Part shown: positions 22,163 to 35,324 of the stretch, one piece after another
How the letters are laid out: the number at the start of each line of letters is the position of its first letter
Numbering within the stretch: position 1 is the stretch's first letter
NCBI RefSeq assembly: GCF_036320965.1
Contig: NC_092228.1
Location: 12,169,307 to 12,233,306 of the forward strand
Reading direction: 5' to 3'
Source of the DNA: Panulirus ornatus
Lineage: Eukaryota > Arthropoda > Malacostraca > Decapoda > Palinuridae
DNA length: 64,000 nt
Made by a program: the position numbers and the translations under genes
Notes under the pieces: generated by a model
What the model was told of the DNA's origin: nothing
Database searches by the model: none
What the model saw: only the letters and a program-made list of their open reading frames with translations

Positions 22163-24031
22163 TTTTTTTTTTTTTTTTTTTTTTTATACTTTGTCGCTGT
22201 CTCCCGCGTTTACGAGGTAGCGCAAGGAAACAGACGAAAGAAATGGCCCAACCCCCCCCCCATACACATGTATATACATACGTCCACACATGCAAATATA
22301 CATACCTACACAGCTTTCCATGGTTTACCCCAGACGCTTCACATGCCTTGATTCAATCCACTGACAGCACGTCAGCCCCGGTATACCACATCGCTCCAAT
22401 TCAATCTATTCCTTGCCCTCCTTTCACCCTCCTGCATGTTCAGGCCCCGATCACACAAAATCTTTTTCACTCCATCTTTCCACCTCCAATTTGGTCTCCC
22501 TCTTCTTGTTCCCTCCACCTCCGACACATATATCCTCTTGGTCAATCTTTCCTCACTCATCCTCTCCATGTGTCCAAACCACTTCAAAACACCCTCTTCT
22601 GCTCTCTCAACCACACTCTTTTTATTTCCACACATCTCTCTTACCCTTACGTTACTCACTCGATCAAACCACCTCACACCACACATAGTCCTCAAACATC
22701 TCATTTCCAGCACATTCATCCTCCTGCGCACAACTCTATCCATAGCCCACGCCCCGCAACCATACAACATTGTTGGAACCACTATTCCTTCAAACATACC
22801 CATTTTTGCTTTCCGAGATAATGTTCTCGACTTCCACACATTCTTCAAGGCCCCCAGAATTTTTGCCCCCTCCCCCACCCTATGATCCACTTCCGCTTCC
22901 ATGGTTCCATCCGCTGCCAGATCCACTCCCAGATATCTAAAACACTTCACTTCCTCCAGTTTTTCTCCATTCAAACTCACCTCCCAATTGACTTGACCCT
23001 CAACCCTACTGTACCTAATAACCTTGCTCTTATTCACATTTACTCTTAACTTTCTTCTTCCACACACTTTACCAAACTCAGTCACCAGCTTCTGCAGTTT
23101 CTCACTTGAATCAGCCACCAGCGCTGTGTCATCAGCGAACAACAACTGACTCACTTCCCAAGCTCTCTCATCCCCAACAGACTTCATACTTGCCCCTCTT
23201 TCCAAAACTCTTGCATTTACCTCCCTAACAACCCCATCCATAAACAAATTAAACAACCATGGAGACATCACACACCCCTGCCGCAAACCTACATTCACTG
23301 AGAACCAATCACTTTCCTCCCTTCCTACACGTACACATGCCTTACATCCTCGATAAAAACTTTTCACTGCTTCTAACAACTTTCCTCCCACACCATATAT
23401 TCTTAATACCTTCCACAGAGCATCTCTATCAACTCTATCATATGCCTTCTCCAGATCCATAAATGCTACATACAAATCCATTTGCTTTTCTAAGTATTTC
23501 TCACATACATTCTTCAAAGCAAACACCTGATCCACACATCCTCTACCACTTCTGAAACTGTGGCACACTGCTCTTCCCCAATCTGATGCTCTGTACATGC
23601 CTTCACCCTCTCAATCAATACCCTCCCATATAATTTACCAGGAATACTCAACAAACTTATACCTCTGTAATTTGAGCACTCACTCTTATCCCCTTTGCCT
23701 TTGTACAATGGCACTATGCACGCATTCCGCCAATCCTCAGGCACCTCACCATGAGTCATACATACATTAAATAACCTTACCAACCAGTCAACAATACAGT
23801 CACCCCCTTTTTTAATAAATTCCACTGCAATACCATCCAAACCTGCTGCCTTGCCGGCTTTCATCTTCCGCAAAGCTTTCACTACCTCTTCTCTGTTTAC
23901 CAAATCATTTTCCCTAACCCTCTCACTTTGCACACCACCTCGACCAAAACACCCTATATCTGCCACTCTATCATCAAACACATTCAACAAACCTTCGAAA
24001 TACTCACTCCATCTCCTTCTCACATCACCAG
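22162..24031 (-). mobile_element. RTE-like LINE, antisense, 5'-truncated, with shared 5-bp frameshift
   Basis: Poly-T from 22162, short 3' UTR, then the C-terminal domain, reverse transcriptase and linker up to the SGDVRRRW codons at 24031. It carries the same CCACA insertion (near 23565) as the copy at 9839-11577, GRRKLRV and NWSDVVYRG. It also lacks one Arg codon in the RRRGRPNW block. Apart from the insertion, the frame is open from 22372 to the 5' truncation. Confidence 0.93.
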
Positions 24032-24599
24032 AAATTGAAACTGTAATTTTCAAAGCATTGACTAAGGGTGAAACAGAGAGTACATGTAAATAGGAAAGCA
24101 AATTTTATGATTTTTGGAAGAATGATCAACAATAAGTAAAGAGGTGCTAAGATATCATTGTAGAAGGAACGAAGATGCTTATGACAGAAAATAAAGTTCC
24201 CAGGAGGTAGGGAAGGAATTTCAGGGAATGGTACATAGTTATGATCATGTGAATGTTGGTACAATAGGATATGCAGTTAGAGGATATTTTGCACAATTGA
24301 CCACATGGACTCATGATGAAATGGAAAGCAAGTCTGAATGTAGGGTAAGTGCAATACTATATTGAAGAATTTAGATGAAATGTAACTTGAGTGGATATGA
24401 AGAATGCAAGCTTCACAAAGATGTATGCTAGAGAATAAGATAAAATGGGTATGTAAATCAGATTGTTCTACAGATAGATTGTAGAGAAAGATACTAACAC
24501 AAAAACAGTGGCTACTGTTATGATTTTAACTCATGCACTCATCGTGTTAGTAATATCATCTCCAGTGTTATGTGTATTTAGGAAAAAAAGACGGTGAAA
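24032..24599. other. Intronic sequence, nothing recognised
   Basis: AT-rich sequence of the 33.9-kb intron without recognised elements. Confidence 0.5.
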
Positions 24600-24790
24600 A
24601 TGTATGGCACATTGATAAAAAAAAATGCTTGAAATAATATCTTATAAGTCTTTTTTTGTATAACTTTATGGCAGTGCAGTCATGCTGTGAGACGTTGTGA
24701 TAGGACAGCTTTGTAGCCCTCTTAGTTAATATCTGGACCCTCTCAGTCAGATCTTTGTGTTTCTGTAGGTGCAGCGAAGAGACCACTGAG
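24600..24790 (-). mobile_element. CR1-like LINE fragment
   Basis: The minus strand reads LQKHKDLTERVQILTKRATK, matching the K-D-L-I-E-K-V-Q-R-R-A-T-K block of the CR1-like copies at 2676 and 11830. It is too short for a firm family call. Confidence 0.5.
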
Positions 24791-25049
24791 GATAATTCTG
24801 TTTAGGTCTGATATATGAAGTCATTTTTGTGCCAAATCTATCCTTATCCTCTGCCTGAACGTGATTCATATATGAATGCCAGCAGACGTTTTATTTCATT
24901 CTTATTCTACTGATATGCAGCTCTAGTGACAGGTTTAAGTCTCTTTCACATTAGATGATTACACTAAGGCCTTCTTTCACTCTGTCCTATCCTCATTACC
25001 TGTCACTTATTTAGATGACTCTTACATTCCTTCACCCCTTGATGCTCCT

Positions 25050-26620
25050 ATGCCCCTCCTTATAATCTCTTTTCAGACTGTCTGGAAAGTGCTTCTTTTT
25101 CTAGACACAAGCAAGGCTTATGGTCCAATTGGCACCCATCCTCATGTACTGGAAGAATGTGCATCTGAACTTGCACCTGTTCTTGCTTGTCTGTTCTGTT
25201 TCTGTTTAAAAACCAAAACTTTTCCATCTCCTTGAAAGCATGCATTGATTCATGTCATCCCTAAGAAGAATGACCATTGTGACCCCTCTAACTATCATCC
25301 TATTGCTTTGATATCTACCATTTTCAGAGTCGTTGAATCCTTCCTCAACTCTCATTAAATTAGACACCTTGAAAATCATATTTATTTATATAGACACCTT
25401 GAAAATCATATTCAATTCTATAGACACCTTGAAAATCATATTCAATTCTATCTTACTGTTGTCTGGTCATCATCCTTAAAAGATTTTGGGGAGTCATGTG
25501 TAGTTGCCCTTGACATATCCTAAGCTTTTGACAGGGTGTGGCATTGGCATCTCATCTCTAAGCTCCCTTCTGATGTCTTCCCGTCCCTCACTTTACTCCT
25601 TCATGTCTAGCCTCCTCTTTAGATGATCTACCTCTGTGGTTGTTGATGAATCAGCCTACCCCCATTTCTCCATCAACAGTAGTGTCCCTCAAGGTTCTGT
25701 CCTGACCCTTACTTTTTCTCCTTTTTTTCCAATGATTTTCTCCTCCACAAATAATCAAATGCACTCATATGCTTATGACTCAACACTGCATTCATCCAAA
25801 CTTTCAGTTCTACTCATTCTTCTCTCACTCAGTCTGCATCTCCTCTTGACACAGCTTTGTCAACAAACTCAGACTTAGACAGGATATCTCAGTGGGGTAG
25901 ATGAAATCTAGTTAAGTTTAATGCCTTCAGGACCCAGTTTCCACCCATCTCTATCGAAAACTCCTCACACCTCTCATCTCTCCTTTGACGGCTTTGTAAT
26001 TCCACTTCTTAACTCATTGAACATACTTGGTATTATTGTAACAACCACTCTTTCTTGAAGACCCCACATTACAGGAGTAGCTAAGTCTGCCTCTAAAAAA
26101 CATGGTTGTTCTGTTTAGATGTCAAAACTTTTCTTCTGAGCAGTTGCTCTTGTTATATAAAGGATTGATTCATCCCAGGCTAACATACACACTTGACCCT
26201 CATGGCCTATGCTGCAGTGTTGGTTCAGTTTTCCTGTTCTGTAGGTATTACTTTGGTTTTTGCTTCTGAGAGCTGGCTACTTGTGTTCCCCCACCACTAG
26301 CTATACCACGCAATACTCAGCAACCTGCTGTGTCACATGATTAGTGTGGCCATTGGTAAGTCAAGGGTGGGCTGTTTTGATAACTGCTTCTTTCCCTACT
26401 TGTAGAAGCTTTCCAAATCTCTACCTTCTCATGTCTTTCCCAATATCTGTGACCTGACATATCTTAAAAGACAGGTTTTTCACTTCCTCAAATATTTGTA
26501 AATACTTTTCCATGTTTTTTTCTTCTTCCTTTTCATAATTCTCTCTATGTTTCAATTAAGGACCATCCCTGATGTGGACTTTCGTCCATAACTGGAACCT
26601 TCATCATAAAAAGAAAGACA
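25050..26620 (+). mobile_element. Jockey-like LINE, reverse transcriptase to 3' end (decayed)
   Basis: Frames on the plus strand give SKAYGPIGTHPHVLEECASE, then SCVVALDIS-AFDRVWHWHL (motif A), SVPQGSVLT (motif B), SNALICL-like remnants of motif C and SDLDRISQWG, then the C-terminal SRVGCFDNCFFP block. The PQGSVL motif distinguishes it from the RTE family. It has many stops and frameshifts. A 30-bp repeat is expanded inside it. Confidence 0.8.
25361..25451 (+). repeat. 30-bp minisatellite, three units
   Basis: The block TAGACACCTTGAAAATCATA plus ten variable bases occurs three times in a row, within the reverse transcriptase of the Jockey-like LINE (RHLENHIQFY repeated). The last two units are identical. 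Confidence 0.93.
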
Positions 26621-26629
26621 TCATTCATC

Positions 26630-26740
26630 TCTGAAACAGTACAAACACCATTTTAGCATATCCCAAGACCCTTTATTCATGCCCATGATGTAGCCACCAC
26701 AGTGAAGACACTGATTGCTGGTGAGCTCCTAATGATTTAT
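26630..26740 (+). repeat. Short repeat shared with 46055-46145
   Basis: CAAACACCATTTTAGCATAT and CCCAAGACCCTTTATTCATGCC, with the following GTAGCCACCACAGTGAAG, resemble 46055-46145. This may be the 3' end of a Jockey-like LINE, since both copies follow one. Confidence 0.55.
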
Positions 26741-27199
26741 CTCTGAATAGCTCTCATCTCTAATGTCATATTAATTCATTTGTTATTATTTCACCTACTC
26801 AGGAAATGAGATTTTGAGGTATTTTCATGTTAGCACTTGTGCTGTGTTAGTCCAAGTTTTGTGATTGGTTTCCCTTTACTTATAGATTCCTTCTTATCTG
26901 CGATATAACACCTGTTAACTGAGATTATTTTCATTGCTACTTGGCAGCATTTTGCTGCTTCTTAGAATAGTCATTTATGGAATATCTGGAGTAGAATTTT
27001 ACTTGCAAACTTATGCTGTCTAGAAATCCTTGATTATACTGTGAGTACATCATGTAAATTTGATTGTTATTCAGATGGAGAGTGGCAAGTTTTTAACAGT
27101 ATTATTCGTATTGTAAGAACATCTTATGCAATGCTTAATGTAAGAATAAGAAATTTCTACCTCTTAATGAGGCAATGTTGAAAGCTTGTTAATTGAATT

Positions 27200-27830
27200 T
27201 TTAGTTTGCTTCTGTGAAGTAGAAGAGGAACTATTCTATTGCCTTCAGTGTCAACCTGTGTCCATGTACATGAGTGTATTGACACTTTTGTTAAATTTTA
27301 CATCTGAATTTAGTTCTCAGCCACTGTTTGATGTATAACCATGTAACCTTATATGCAGATGCACATTAATGAGTGCTACAGCATCTTACCAAAAGTATTT
27401 TACTGTGATCTACATTTCATGCCTCGGAGGCAACCTCATGATTGAAAAATACTTATTTTGTATATTAGTGCCTGGTAATTGGATGTCTTCTGCACTTCAT
27501 AATGGGTAAGTATTAGTGGTGGCTTAGCCACTGGTGCACTTTAGCTGCCCCCTTTCAGTATGCCTTTATGGAGCAGAGGAAGAGATATTCTTCTCCCTTC
27601 AGCATTCGCATCTGTGTATGCATACGTGAGCACATCCATATCTTGGTGAAGTTTTACATCTGGATTTTATTTCTCCACCAGTCTTTGATTTACAGTTATG
27701 TAACGTTCATATGCAGTTGCACATTGATCAACACATCAGCATCCCACCATGAATAGGTCATCCTGAACCACATTTCTCACCCTAGAGGTGAACTTTGGTG
27801 ATACTTATGTTTTTAATTGTGCAGTGTATG
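27200..27830 (+). repeat. Diverged direct duplication, unit about 250 bp
   Basis: About 27215-27465 and 27560-27815 share ordered blocks: GAAGAGGAAC/GAAGAGATA, TTTTACATCTG, TATGCAG-TGCACATT-AT-A, CAGCATC and CATTTC followed by AGG-AAC. The offset is about 345 bp. No coding potential was recognised. Confidence 0.6.
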
Positions 27831-28289
27831 TTTTTTAGTGTGCTATTTATGACTTGGCATGCTGAGTAAAGTTGACTGTTAATTGTATTATGCTCTGAGG
27901 AGTGCAAATATATATCAGTGTACCTTATTCTAGGTTTCAGGTCAATGCAACAAGAGGTACATGGTTTGGCTTAGTCTAGTTTCTTTCATTTCCTACATTT
28001 TATATTACCAGGAACTTTACATTCTCATCTGGAAGTGTCTTTTGGAATGCATTGAATCTTTAATGTAATATTGCTGAATAACTCTGTTTTCAGGGTACTA
28101 AGAGTAGGCCAACCTGTACACTCTGGAGTCAATCTGCCCATCTAAACTGGTAGTCTACGCCTTTTAGGCTAAGGGTCTCTTGTTTACAGTAAAGAAGTTC
28201 TTACACTGATGTTATGCATTATCTGGATTGTTTTATGAAATGGTAAGTTTTATAGACTAACTGATTTTACACCCATCCCTCGCTGTACG

Positions 28290-28290
<1 letters not shown>

Positions 28291-28324
<34 letters not shown>
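28291..28324. repeat. (AT)n microsatellite
   Basis: Pure AT run of about 33 bp. Confidence 0.95.
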
Positions 28325-28325
<1 letters not shown>

Positions 28326-28734
28326 TCTTGAAAACTTGTCTGTATAATGAAATTCCACTGAGCAAAACTCATTTTCCCTTAGATTCCAAACATGTAACTG
28401 AGAACCTGTTGGTACAGAAAAGGTTGTAACCTCAAGACATATGCACATCTAAGAAAGTAGAAATCTTTTTTTGAACACATTTGATGTAAGTTTGTTTATA
28501 TTATGAGAGAATGATAATAATGGAATATGTAGAGAATAGACATAAAGATAATTATGATACTATTTTCAAATACTGGTGACTGTAGCTGCCATTGCATGAG
28601 GTGGTTTTGCAGGGAGTTGTGGAGGTTGATGTATAGGTGGATTATGTGATTCTTCCTCTAAGCCATCTTCTTCTGTTGTAGGTACTGTTAACAATGGAGC
28701 GTCACTCTTTATAATTGTTATTTTTCTCCTCTGT

Positions 28735-28990
28735 GGTCTGTCTCACAAGCATGAGAGACATTCTATTGGATATCTCAAGGATATTTAGAGGTAGGACCTT
28801 CCACCCCTCAGTATTTCTGATAAAGCACTGGCCTTCCTCACCCTTCACTAACTACTCATCCATGGTGGCAAAAGCACAGTCATTGTAGGCCCACCCCTGG
28901 CCAACCAGAGATCAACACAGTGGTGAGATCATCATCCACTTGGTCCCAGATGCTAGCAGCTCACACAATTCTCTTGTAGCCTATGATGTC
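28735..28990 (-). repeat. Unnamed interspersed repeat R2, antisense copy
   Basis: CTCACAAGCATGAGAGACAT and CCACTTGGTCCCAGATGCTA followed by GCAGCTCACA are reverse complements of blocks in the copies at 35325-35905 and 48900-49545. Confidence 0.55.
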
Positions 28991-29624
28991 AACATTCCGG
29001 CCTCTTGTTACCAAACTAGCTTTTTCTATTCTTTGCTTTGTTATACCATTTTTCTTCTTTATGTTTATTTATTTAGCTTATTAAACCTAAAAGGATTAGT
29101 AACTTGCATTATTTTGCTTACAATTTGGGCCAAAAAATGAGGTATGCAAATTTTTACCTATTATTAGAGTGGAAGAAAAATATGTCAAAAAAAGGATATA
29201 TACAAAAAAGTGAGGTAGCATAACTTACATAGCTGTGGTATAGTGCTGATGTTAACAGTAAAGGCCTCAGCAGTGGTTGGCAGAAGAGCAGAGGAAGGCA
29301 ATGGAGGTAGAGTGGTGGCAGTGACCTTCTGACGAAAATTCAGTAACGACCCTCATCATTGTTTAGGAAAGAAATTCATGTAAAAGTAAAGGATATGGAA
29401 AAACAAGCGAGGTAACATAGCTCCTATTTCCATGAGGTAATACAGAAGATAAGGTGTTTCCCCAGCAAAGTTGACTGGTAAAGGGGTTGGGGACATATAG
29501 TGAGTGGCCATGCCTTGTGGCCCTTTTTTTTTTAATGACACGTCACTATTTATGTTTACCATTTACACATTTGCATATATTTTAGCAAATTTACAGATAT
29601 CTGTACATATTACTTTTTTCTTTT

Positions 29625-30075
29625 CTTTCATACTTGTTCACTGTTTCCCTTTTTAGCAAGGTAGTGTCAGAACAGACAAGTAAAAGCCACATTTGCTTAC
29701 ATCCATTCTTTAGCTGCCATGTGTAATGCACTGAAACCACAGCCCCCTATCGTCAGCCAGGCCCCATAGACCTTTCAATGGTTTTTCCTGGCTGCTTCAT
29801 ATACTCTGGTTCAGTCCATTGACAGCATGTCAACCCCTGTGTATGACATCACTCCAGTTCACTCTATCGCATGCATGCCTTTCACCCTCCTGCATATGCA
29901 AACCACTAGCACTCCAATATTTTTCAGTCCATTCCTCCATTTCTAATTTAGTCTCCCCCTTCCCTTTGTCCTCTCCTTTTCTCACACATGTATCCTTTTT
30001 GTCAGCCTCTCCCCATTCATTCTCCATATGTCCAAAACCTTTTAGCACATCGTCATCGACTTTCTCATCCATATT
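29625..30075 (-). mobile_element. RTE-like LINE, old long-form 3' fragment
   Basis: The minus strand encodes decayed VLKGFGHMENEW and GLHMQEGERHACDRVNWSDV followed by IHRG, then the long 3' UTR with CACAGCCCCC and the AAGGTAGTGTCAG hairpin remnant. It abuts a Jockey-like fragment. Confidence 0.8.
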
Positions 30076-30330
30076 TGGTTTTTGCTCTCAAGATCTGGCT
30101 GCTTGTGTGCTCCCTCCACTAGTTAGACCATGCAAAACTCAGCAAGCTGCAGAATCAAGGGTGGGCCATTTTGAGAACTGCTTCTTTCCCTACATGTCAG
30201 AGCTGTGGAACTCTACCTTCTCATGTTTTTCCCAATAACTATGACCTGGCACATTTTAAAAGATAGGTTTTTCACTTCCTCCAAAATTTGTAAATACTCT
30301 CCCTTGTCATTTCTTTTTCCCTTTCATGAT
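30076..30330 (+). mobile_element. Jockey-like LINE, C-terminal fragment
   Basis: Encodes FGFCSQDLAACVLPPLVRPC, then TQQAAESRVGHFENCFFPYM and SELWNS, the same C-terminal block as in 26255-26520. Confidence 0.8.
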
Positions 30331-30334
30331 TCTA

Positions 30335-30920
30335 TATTGCAATAACTTCCATCACCCCCTTTTCAATTGCATCGTTTCTTATTTTCCAAAAACCTTTACA
30401 AAATTTCACTCTCGACTCTACTAGGTACTGATCAGGCATCCCATCAGCTGCCCTTCTCAGTACATTCACATCCAAGAGTCTCACTTTTGCATATCTGTCA
30501 ATTAGTCTGTAAATCACTTATGTCCTCTTACCATCTTTCCTTCTTACCCACATATATTTACATGTGCCCTTCTTTTTAAACTTGGTATTCCCAGTTACCA
30601 GTCTTTTTTCAGGACGAAGCTCCACAAGCTTTGTACCATTCCTCTTCACCTCACTGAATACCCTGTTCCCTTAGTTATTTCCTCAACTGCCCCATTACTT
30701 ACCCCTGCATTTAAATCACCATCACTGATGCTCGACCTCATACATCTAAATTGCGGACACACTCACTTAGCTGCCCCCAGAACACTTGCCTTTTATCATC
30801 TTTCTTCTCAAGCCAGGTGTGCAAGCACTAATAAATCACCCATCTTCTGCATTCCAGTTTCATTTTTACACATCTTTCTGGATCTTACTTCCTTACACTG
30901 TTTCACATAATCCTATATAT
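30335..30920 (-). mobile_element. RTE-like LINE, old endonuclease fragment
   Basis: The minus strand has decayed endonuclease and linker pieces (ADGMPDQYLVESRVK, VRLLDVNVLRRA) matching 840-1260 of the intact copy, in the order expected for an antisense insertion. It carries many frameshifts. The SDH motif reads PDQ, so it is catalytically dead. Confidence 0.78.
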
Positions 30921-32169
30921 GTATATGTTGTTGATCCACAACTGGTAAAATGCTTCACACCTCAAAGAAAAAATAAAGGACATCCTACCAAGCTTTTGCC
31001 TGTTTTCCAAGACAGTCAGCATGTCACCTCCCTTGCCTACTTAAACTCGAGCCGCACCAGCACCAGAGGCATAGGTTGTTGCTTGTACTTCACTCTGAAA
31101 GCATCTCTGATTGTATGTGTAATACAGTGCAGGTCATCTTTGTTTACCATCACCCAGTTTTGCATTCTTTTGTGTTTACATCATTGAACAAATAAAGAAT
31201 CAAATTACCAAGAAAAACATCAAGATGAGATGGTGAAGTGTTTACAACAGTGCCCTCTATGCATAGAGTGACAATGTCATAGAAAGTGATAATATTATCT
31301 ACAGTGCTCAGAGTAAACAGTTATGATAAGAGGGATAATGAGAATATTACTGCTGAGTCAAGATTGCTGGAGCACATACTGCTTCTTGTTATTCATGGGT
31401 TAGTTAACTGATCTCATTATGATTTTCCTTTGTCTCTTGCATAGTAAAATCTGAAGGTAACCCAAATAATTTTACCATAGGAAAGCTATTCAGTCATCTG
31501 TATTTTTACATTTTACAGTATAAAGCCTTCCATGAATCCTTCACTGGTATGTTATTAATAAACTGTGCTGTAAGTGCTGTTACCTACCCATAGCACTTCT
31601 TTTTAATGTTTTGCGCAATTATGTATAGAAAAGTTTTCAGTTGTACATAATCTTTTTTTTATTTCTGATGGACATTGGTGTGCCTGTCCACTACTTGTTG
31701 AACAAGCAGTTCCCTGTTTCTCATAGAATTAGTGGAAAAGATTTTCTCCCAGGCTCTGTCCAAGAGGCTTGCTATACAGTCTGCTTATTTCCAAGTAGGC
31801 TAGGTCAGAGCAGATGCCATATTGAGGTAAGACACAATGTCTGCAGAAGTGCCCATAGGGTATGAAGTTTTCACTGTTTCCTCTCATTGGGAGTGGCATT
31901 ACAAGTGGCTCTTTTTGCCACTTGAACCATTGTTTCAACATCAATATGTGTATGTCTCCAGTTACAGATATGAGGGTCATTGCAACAGATGTTCTGGCTT
32001 GGGATTTGAATTGTTTGAACCAAGTCTTATTTGTAGATTTGTTATAACATTTTTCATGAACAGAATAAGGCTCATAATGATATAGCCTCTAATGATAGTG
32101 CCCTGCAAGAATCTCTTTCTCAGTTGTGGTATTAACCCTTACTGTATAAAATTCCTCAATTTACTTTCC
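30921..32169. other. Intronic sequence, nothing recognised
   Basis: No repeat family or exon recognised. Confidence 0.45.
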
Positions 32170-32179
32170 CAGATGTGAT

Positions 32180-33152
32180 TTTTTTTTTTTTTTTTTTTTT
32201 TTATACTTTGTCGCTGTCTCCCGCGTTTGCGAGGTAGCGCAAGGAAACAGACGAAAGAAATGGCCCAACCCCCCCCCATACACATGTATATACATACGTC
32301 CACACACGCAAATATACATACCTACACAGCTTTCCATGGTTTACCCCAGACGCTTCACATGCCTTGATTCAATCCACTGACAGCACGTCAGCCCCGGTAT
32401 ACCACATCGCTCCAATTCACTCTATTCCTTGCCCTCCTTTCACCCTCCTGCATGTTCAGGCCCCGATCACACAAAATCTTTTTCACTCCATCTTTCCACC
32501 TCCAATTTGGTCTCCCTCTTCTCCTTGTTCCCTCCACCTCCGACACATATATCCTCTTGGTCAATCTTTCCTCACTCATCCTCTCCATGTGCCCAAACCA
32601 CTTCAAAACACCCTCTTCTGCTCTCTCAACCATGCTCTTTTTATTTCCACACATCTCTCTTACCCTTACGTTACTCACTCGATCAAACCACCTCACACCA
32701 CACATTGTCCTCAAACATCTCATTTCCAGCACATCCATCCTCCTGCGCACAACTCTATCCATAGCCCACGCCTCGCAACCATACAACATTGTTGGAACCA
32801 CTATTCCTTCAAACATATCCATTTTTGCTTTCCGAGATAATGTTCTCGACTTCCACACATTCTTCAAGGCCCCCAGAATTTTCGCCCCCTCCCCCACCCT
32901 ATGATCCACTTCCGCTTCCATGGTTCCATCCGCTGCCAGATCCACTCCCAGATATCTAAAACACTTCACTTCCTCCAGTTTTTTCTCCATTCAAACTCAC
33001 CTCCCAATTGACTTGACCCTCAACCCTACTGTACCTAATAACCTTGCTCTTATTCACATTTACTCTTAACTTTCTTCTTCCACACACTTTACCAAACTCA
33101 GTCACCAGCTTCTGCAGTTTCACACATGAATCATCCACCAGCGCTGTGTCAT
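32180..33152 (-). mobile_element. RTE-like LINE, antisense, 5'-truncated, with 10-bp target-site duplication
   Basis: Poly-T at 32180-32203, short 3' UTR, C-terminal domain and the end of the reverse transcriptase, truncated inside the FADDTA active-site block at 33152. CAGATGTGAT flanks it at 32170-32179 and 33153-33162. An extra T near 32983 shifts the frame next to the EKLEEVKCF block. It belongs to the [13 protein letters not shown] subfamily. Confidence 0.93.
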
Positions 33153-33479
33153 CAGATGTGATATAGAAAGAAAAATATGCAGTGTTTTCTGTGTTCTTGA
33201 AAAAAATACTCAAATGTATAGTATACTTTCCTTTCTGTTGGTGTGGCAGGGTGTTAAGTGGACAGGATAGGGCCTGGGCTGGCAGCATGGATGTTCTATA
33301 TACATAAAAGTATATGATGATTACCTATGCTTTTTCTCAGACATGATTTTATTCTTTATACATATAATCACACCTTGTGTTTTTTCCTGATGTGATTTCA
33401 CACTCCCCATACATATGTGTTACATTGCAATTTTCCATGTGTTTTTTTATATATTACACTTTATTTACATATTTACTTA

Positions 33480-33895
33480 TTTACCCTTGCCGCTAGCAAG
33501 GGCCTATCCTGCATAGTGTTTCCAGAGACCCCTACCTAATGTTCCTACCAACTACTTCAACCTAATGTTCTTATGGTATTACTTAATGTTTCTACCTAAT
33601 GCTCCTGCCTACTGCTTCTGTCTGTTGCTCCAACTATTTTGCCAATAGCAGGACTTGCATGGAGTGACCCCTGTAGGAAAATCCAGAGTTATGAAGAATG
33701 ACTTGTGTGAGTTAAGTGTTTTCAGTTGTTATGTATGACAAGGAGAGATTGCATGTTTGTGGAGTACAACTTTACTTACTACTATATTGCTGGCTCATTA
33801 CATAGTCATCGCTAACCCTCCAGATACCCAGGCAAGTAGTACCAGTAATACATCTCCTAGTTGGTGTCTGCCTACCAACTGCTACCTACAACAGT
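33480..33895 (+). repeat. Unnamed interspersed repeat R1, copy 2
   Basis: CTACCTAATGTTCCTACC, repeated CCTAATG blocks, ATTTTGCCAATAGCAGGAC, TGACAAGGAGAGATTG and ATACCCAGGCAAGTAGTACC match 14985-15480 in order. Confidence 0.7.
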
Positions 33896-34247
33896 CACTT
33901 TGGTAAGAAGATGACCAGTAATTACAGAAATAGCCCTTTTATCATCCACTCGTGGAACACTTCATCGGGTGAGCATTGCGCTATGTCCCCAGATAATTTC
34001 TGATAGACCCTGTACTTCACCAATTAATATCAAGTTAACCATTTATTTGTGCATCCTGAAGCTGTGAGACACCTTTCAGGGAGGAATATCTCTCTGTGGA
34101 GTAAAAAACTCATAATTATTGGTTCAGCTGGGTTTTTTGTTCAAACATAGGAGATAAGGAAAGTGGCCTATAGACATTCAGAAACCTTTCATCAGAGGAA
34201 ATCAGGAAAAGAAGTCTTTGGCATTCTTCATCCCCTTTTGTTAAACA

Positions 34248-35015
34248 GGACAGGGGCCTCTCGATATATGCTGTAGTTACATTCTTGAAAATGGTCGTGT
34301 GAATCAGATAATGTAACTAATGGAGGTTGGGGGATTTTGTTATTTGTAAGACAGTGTAAACCAATGAGAAACTATAGTATGCATGTACAAGAAATATAGA
34401 ATACTGTAATACACATATTACACAGTGAATTTTAATAAGAAAATAACTAACTTTAGATCCTGGTGCAATCTTCTCTTCTCAGGCAATGTACATTTCTGAA
34501 TGCATTCTTTTCCAAAATAATCCAGTCTCATCCATGTTAGAAAATTTTTTTAGGAGAATAACTTCCTTTCTTGATGATTTTTGGCAGCAACAATATCAAC
34601 AGGAGCAGCCTAACCAGTCTAGATGTTGTGGCAATTGTAGCATTTCCTAAGATTCGTTAACCAAGTAGGATTTGTTTGAAATTTCTTCATAGCTCCTTCT
34701 TCTGCTGCCAAGTCATCATATGTACTCTGGACCTTTGCTTGTATCAGAAACATGCTAACAGGAACATTTCATGAGTTTGGTGTTTGATACATATGCTCAA
34801 CATTTGTTCCATTCTCTCCTCAATCAAACTTAGGTCTTTTCTGCATTATTTCCAATAGTCCGTTAATAGATTCACTAAGTCCAAGTGCATGCTTGATACC
34901 AACTGTTCATTCACCTCTCATGTAATGTTTGAGCACTCCCATCTTAATCTCAATAGTAATGGTCTTATGCTTCTTAGCACCAGTAGTACCAAGAGAACTT
35001 AGAAGGTGCTTTGGT
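34248..35015 (-). mobile_element. pogo/Tigger-like DNA transposon, 5' transposase part (decayed)
   Basis: The minus strand from ATG at about 35014 reads MPPKHLLSSLGTTGAKKHKT, then IEIKMGVLKHY, typical of the N-terminal DNA-binding region of Tigger/jerky-like transposases. Later pieces include APVDIVAAKNH and WMRLDYFGKE, a decayed D-E-T-G-L-F-W catalytic block. The left end CAGGGGCCTCTCGATATATG may be a terminal inverted repeat; I could not find its partner. The middle and 3' part are missing. Confidence 0.7.
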
Positions 35016-35324
35016 GGCATGATGTAAGGGGCAAAATACGTTTAGTATACAGTATATACAGTATACTGCAGTATAGAATACTGTAGCACTCCCTGACTAT
35101 AAACTGTATTGCCTCCATGCATATGTGTGCTTCTCACACAGCACTGGCAGTGCCACACCACCATGCTGCCAGCCCAATGATGATTGCATTATTCCAAATT
35201 CAAACCCACATCAGATAGAAAAAGGTGTATATAGATCATGTGTTATATCAGAAATTACATAAATCAAGTACATGGGAATCAAGAGGTACCAATAACTTAA
35301 TTTAGACATTGTAAATTTACTGCG

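Noticed and set aside
22162..24031. Target-site duplication CAGAA at both ends of this LINE
   Set aside because: Only about 5 bp and inside a local tandem duplication, so it cannot be separated from chance.
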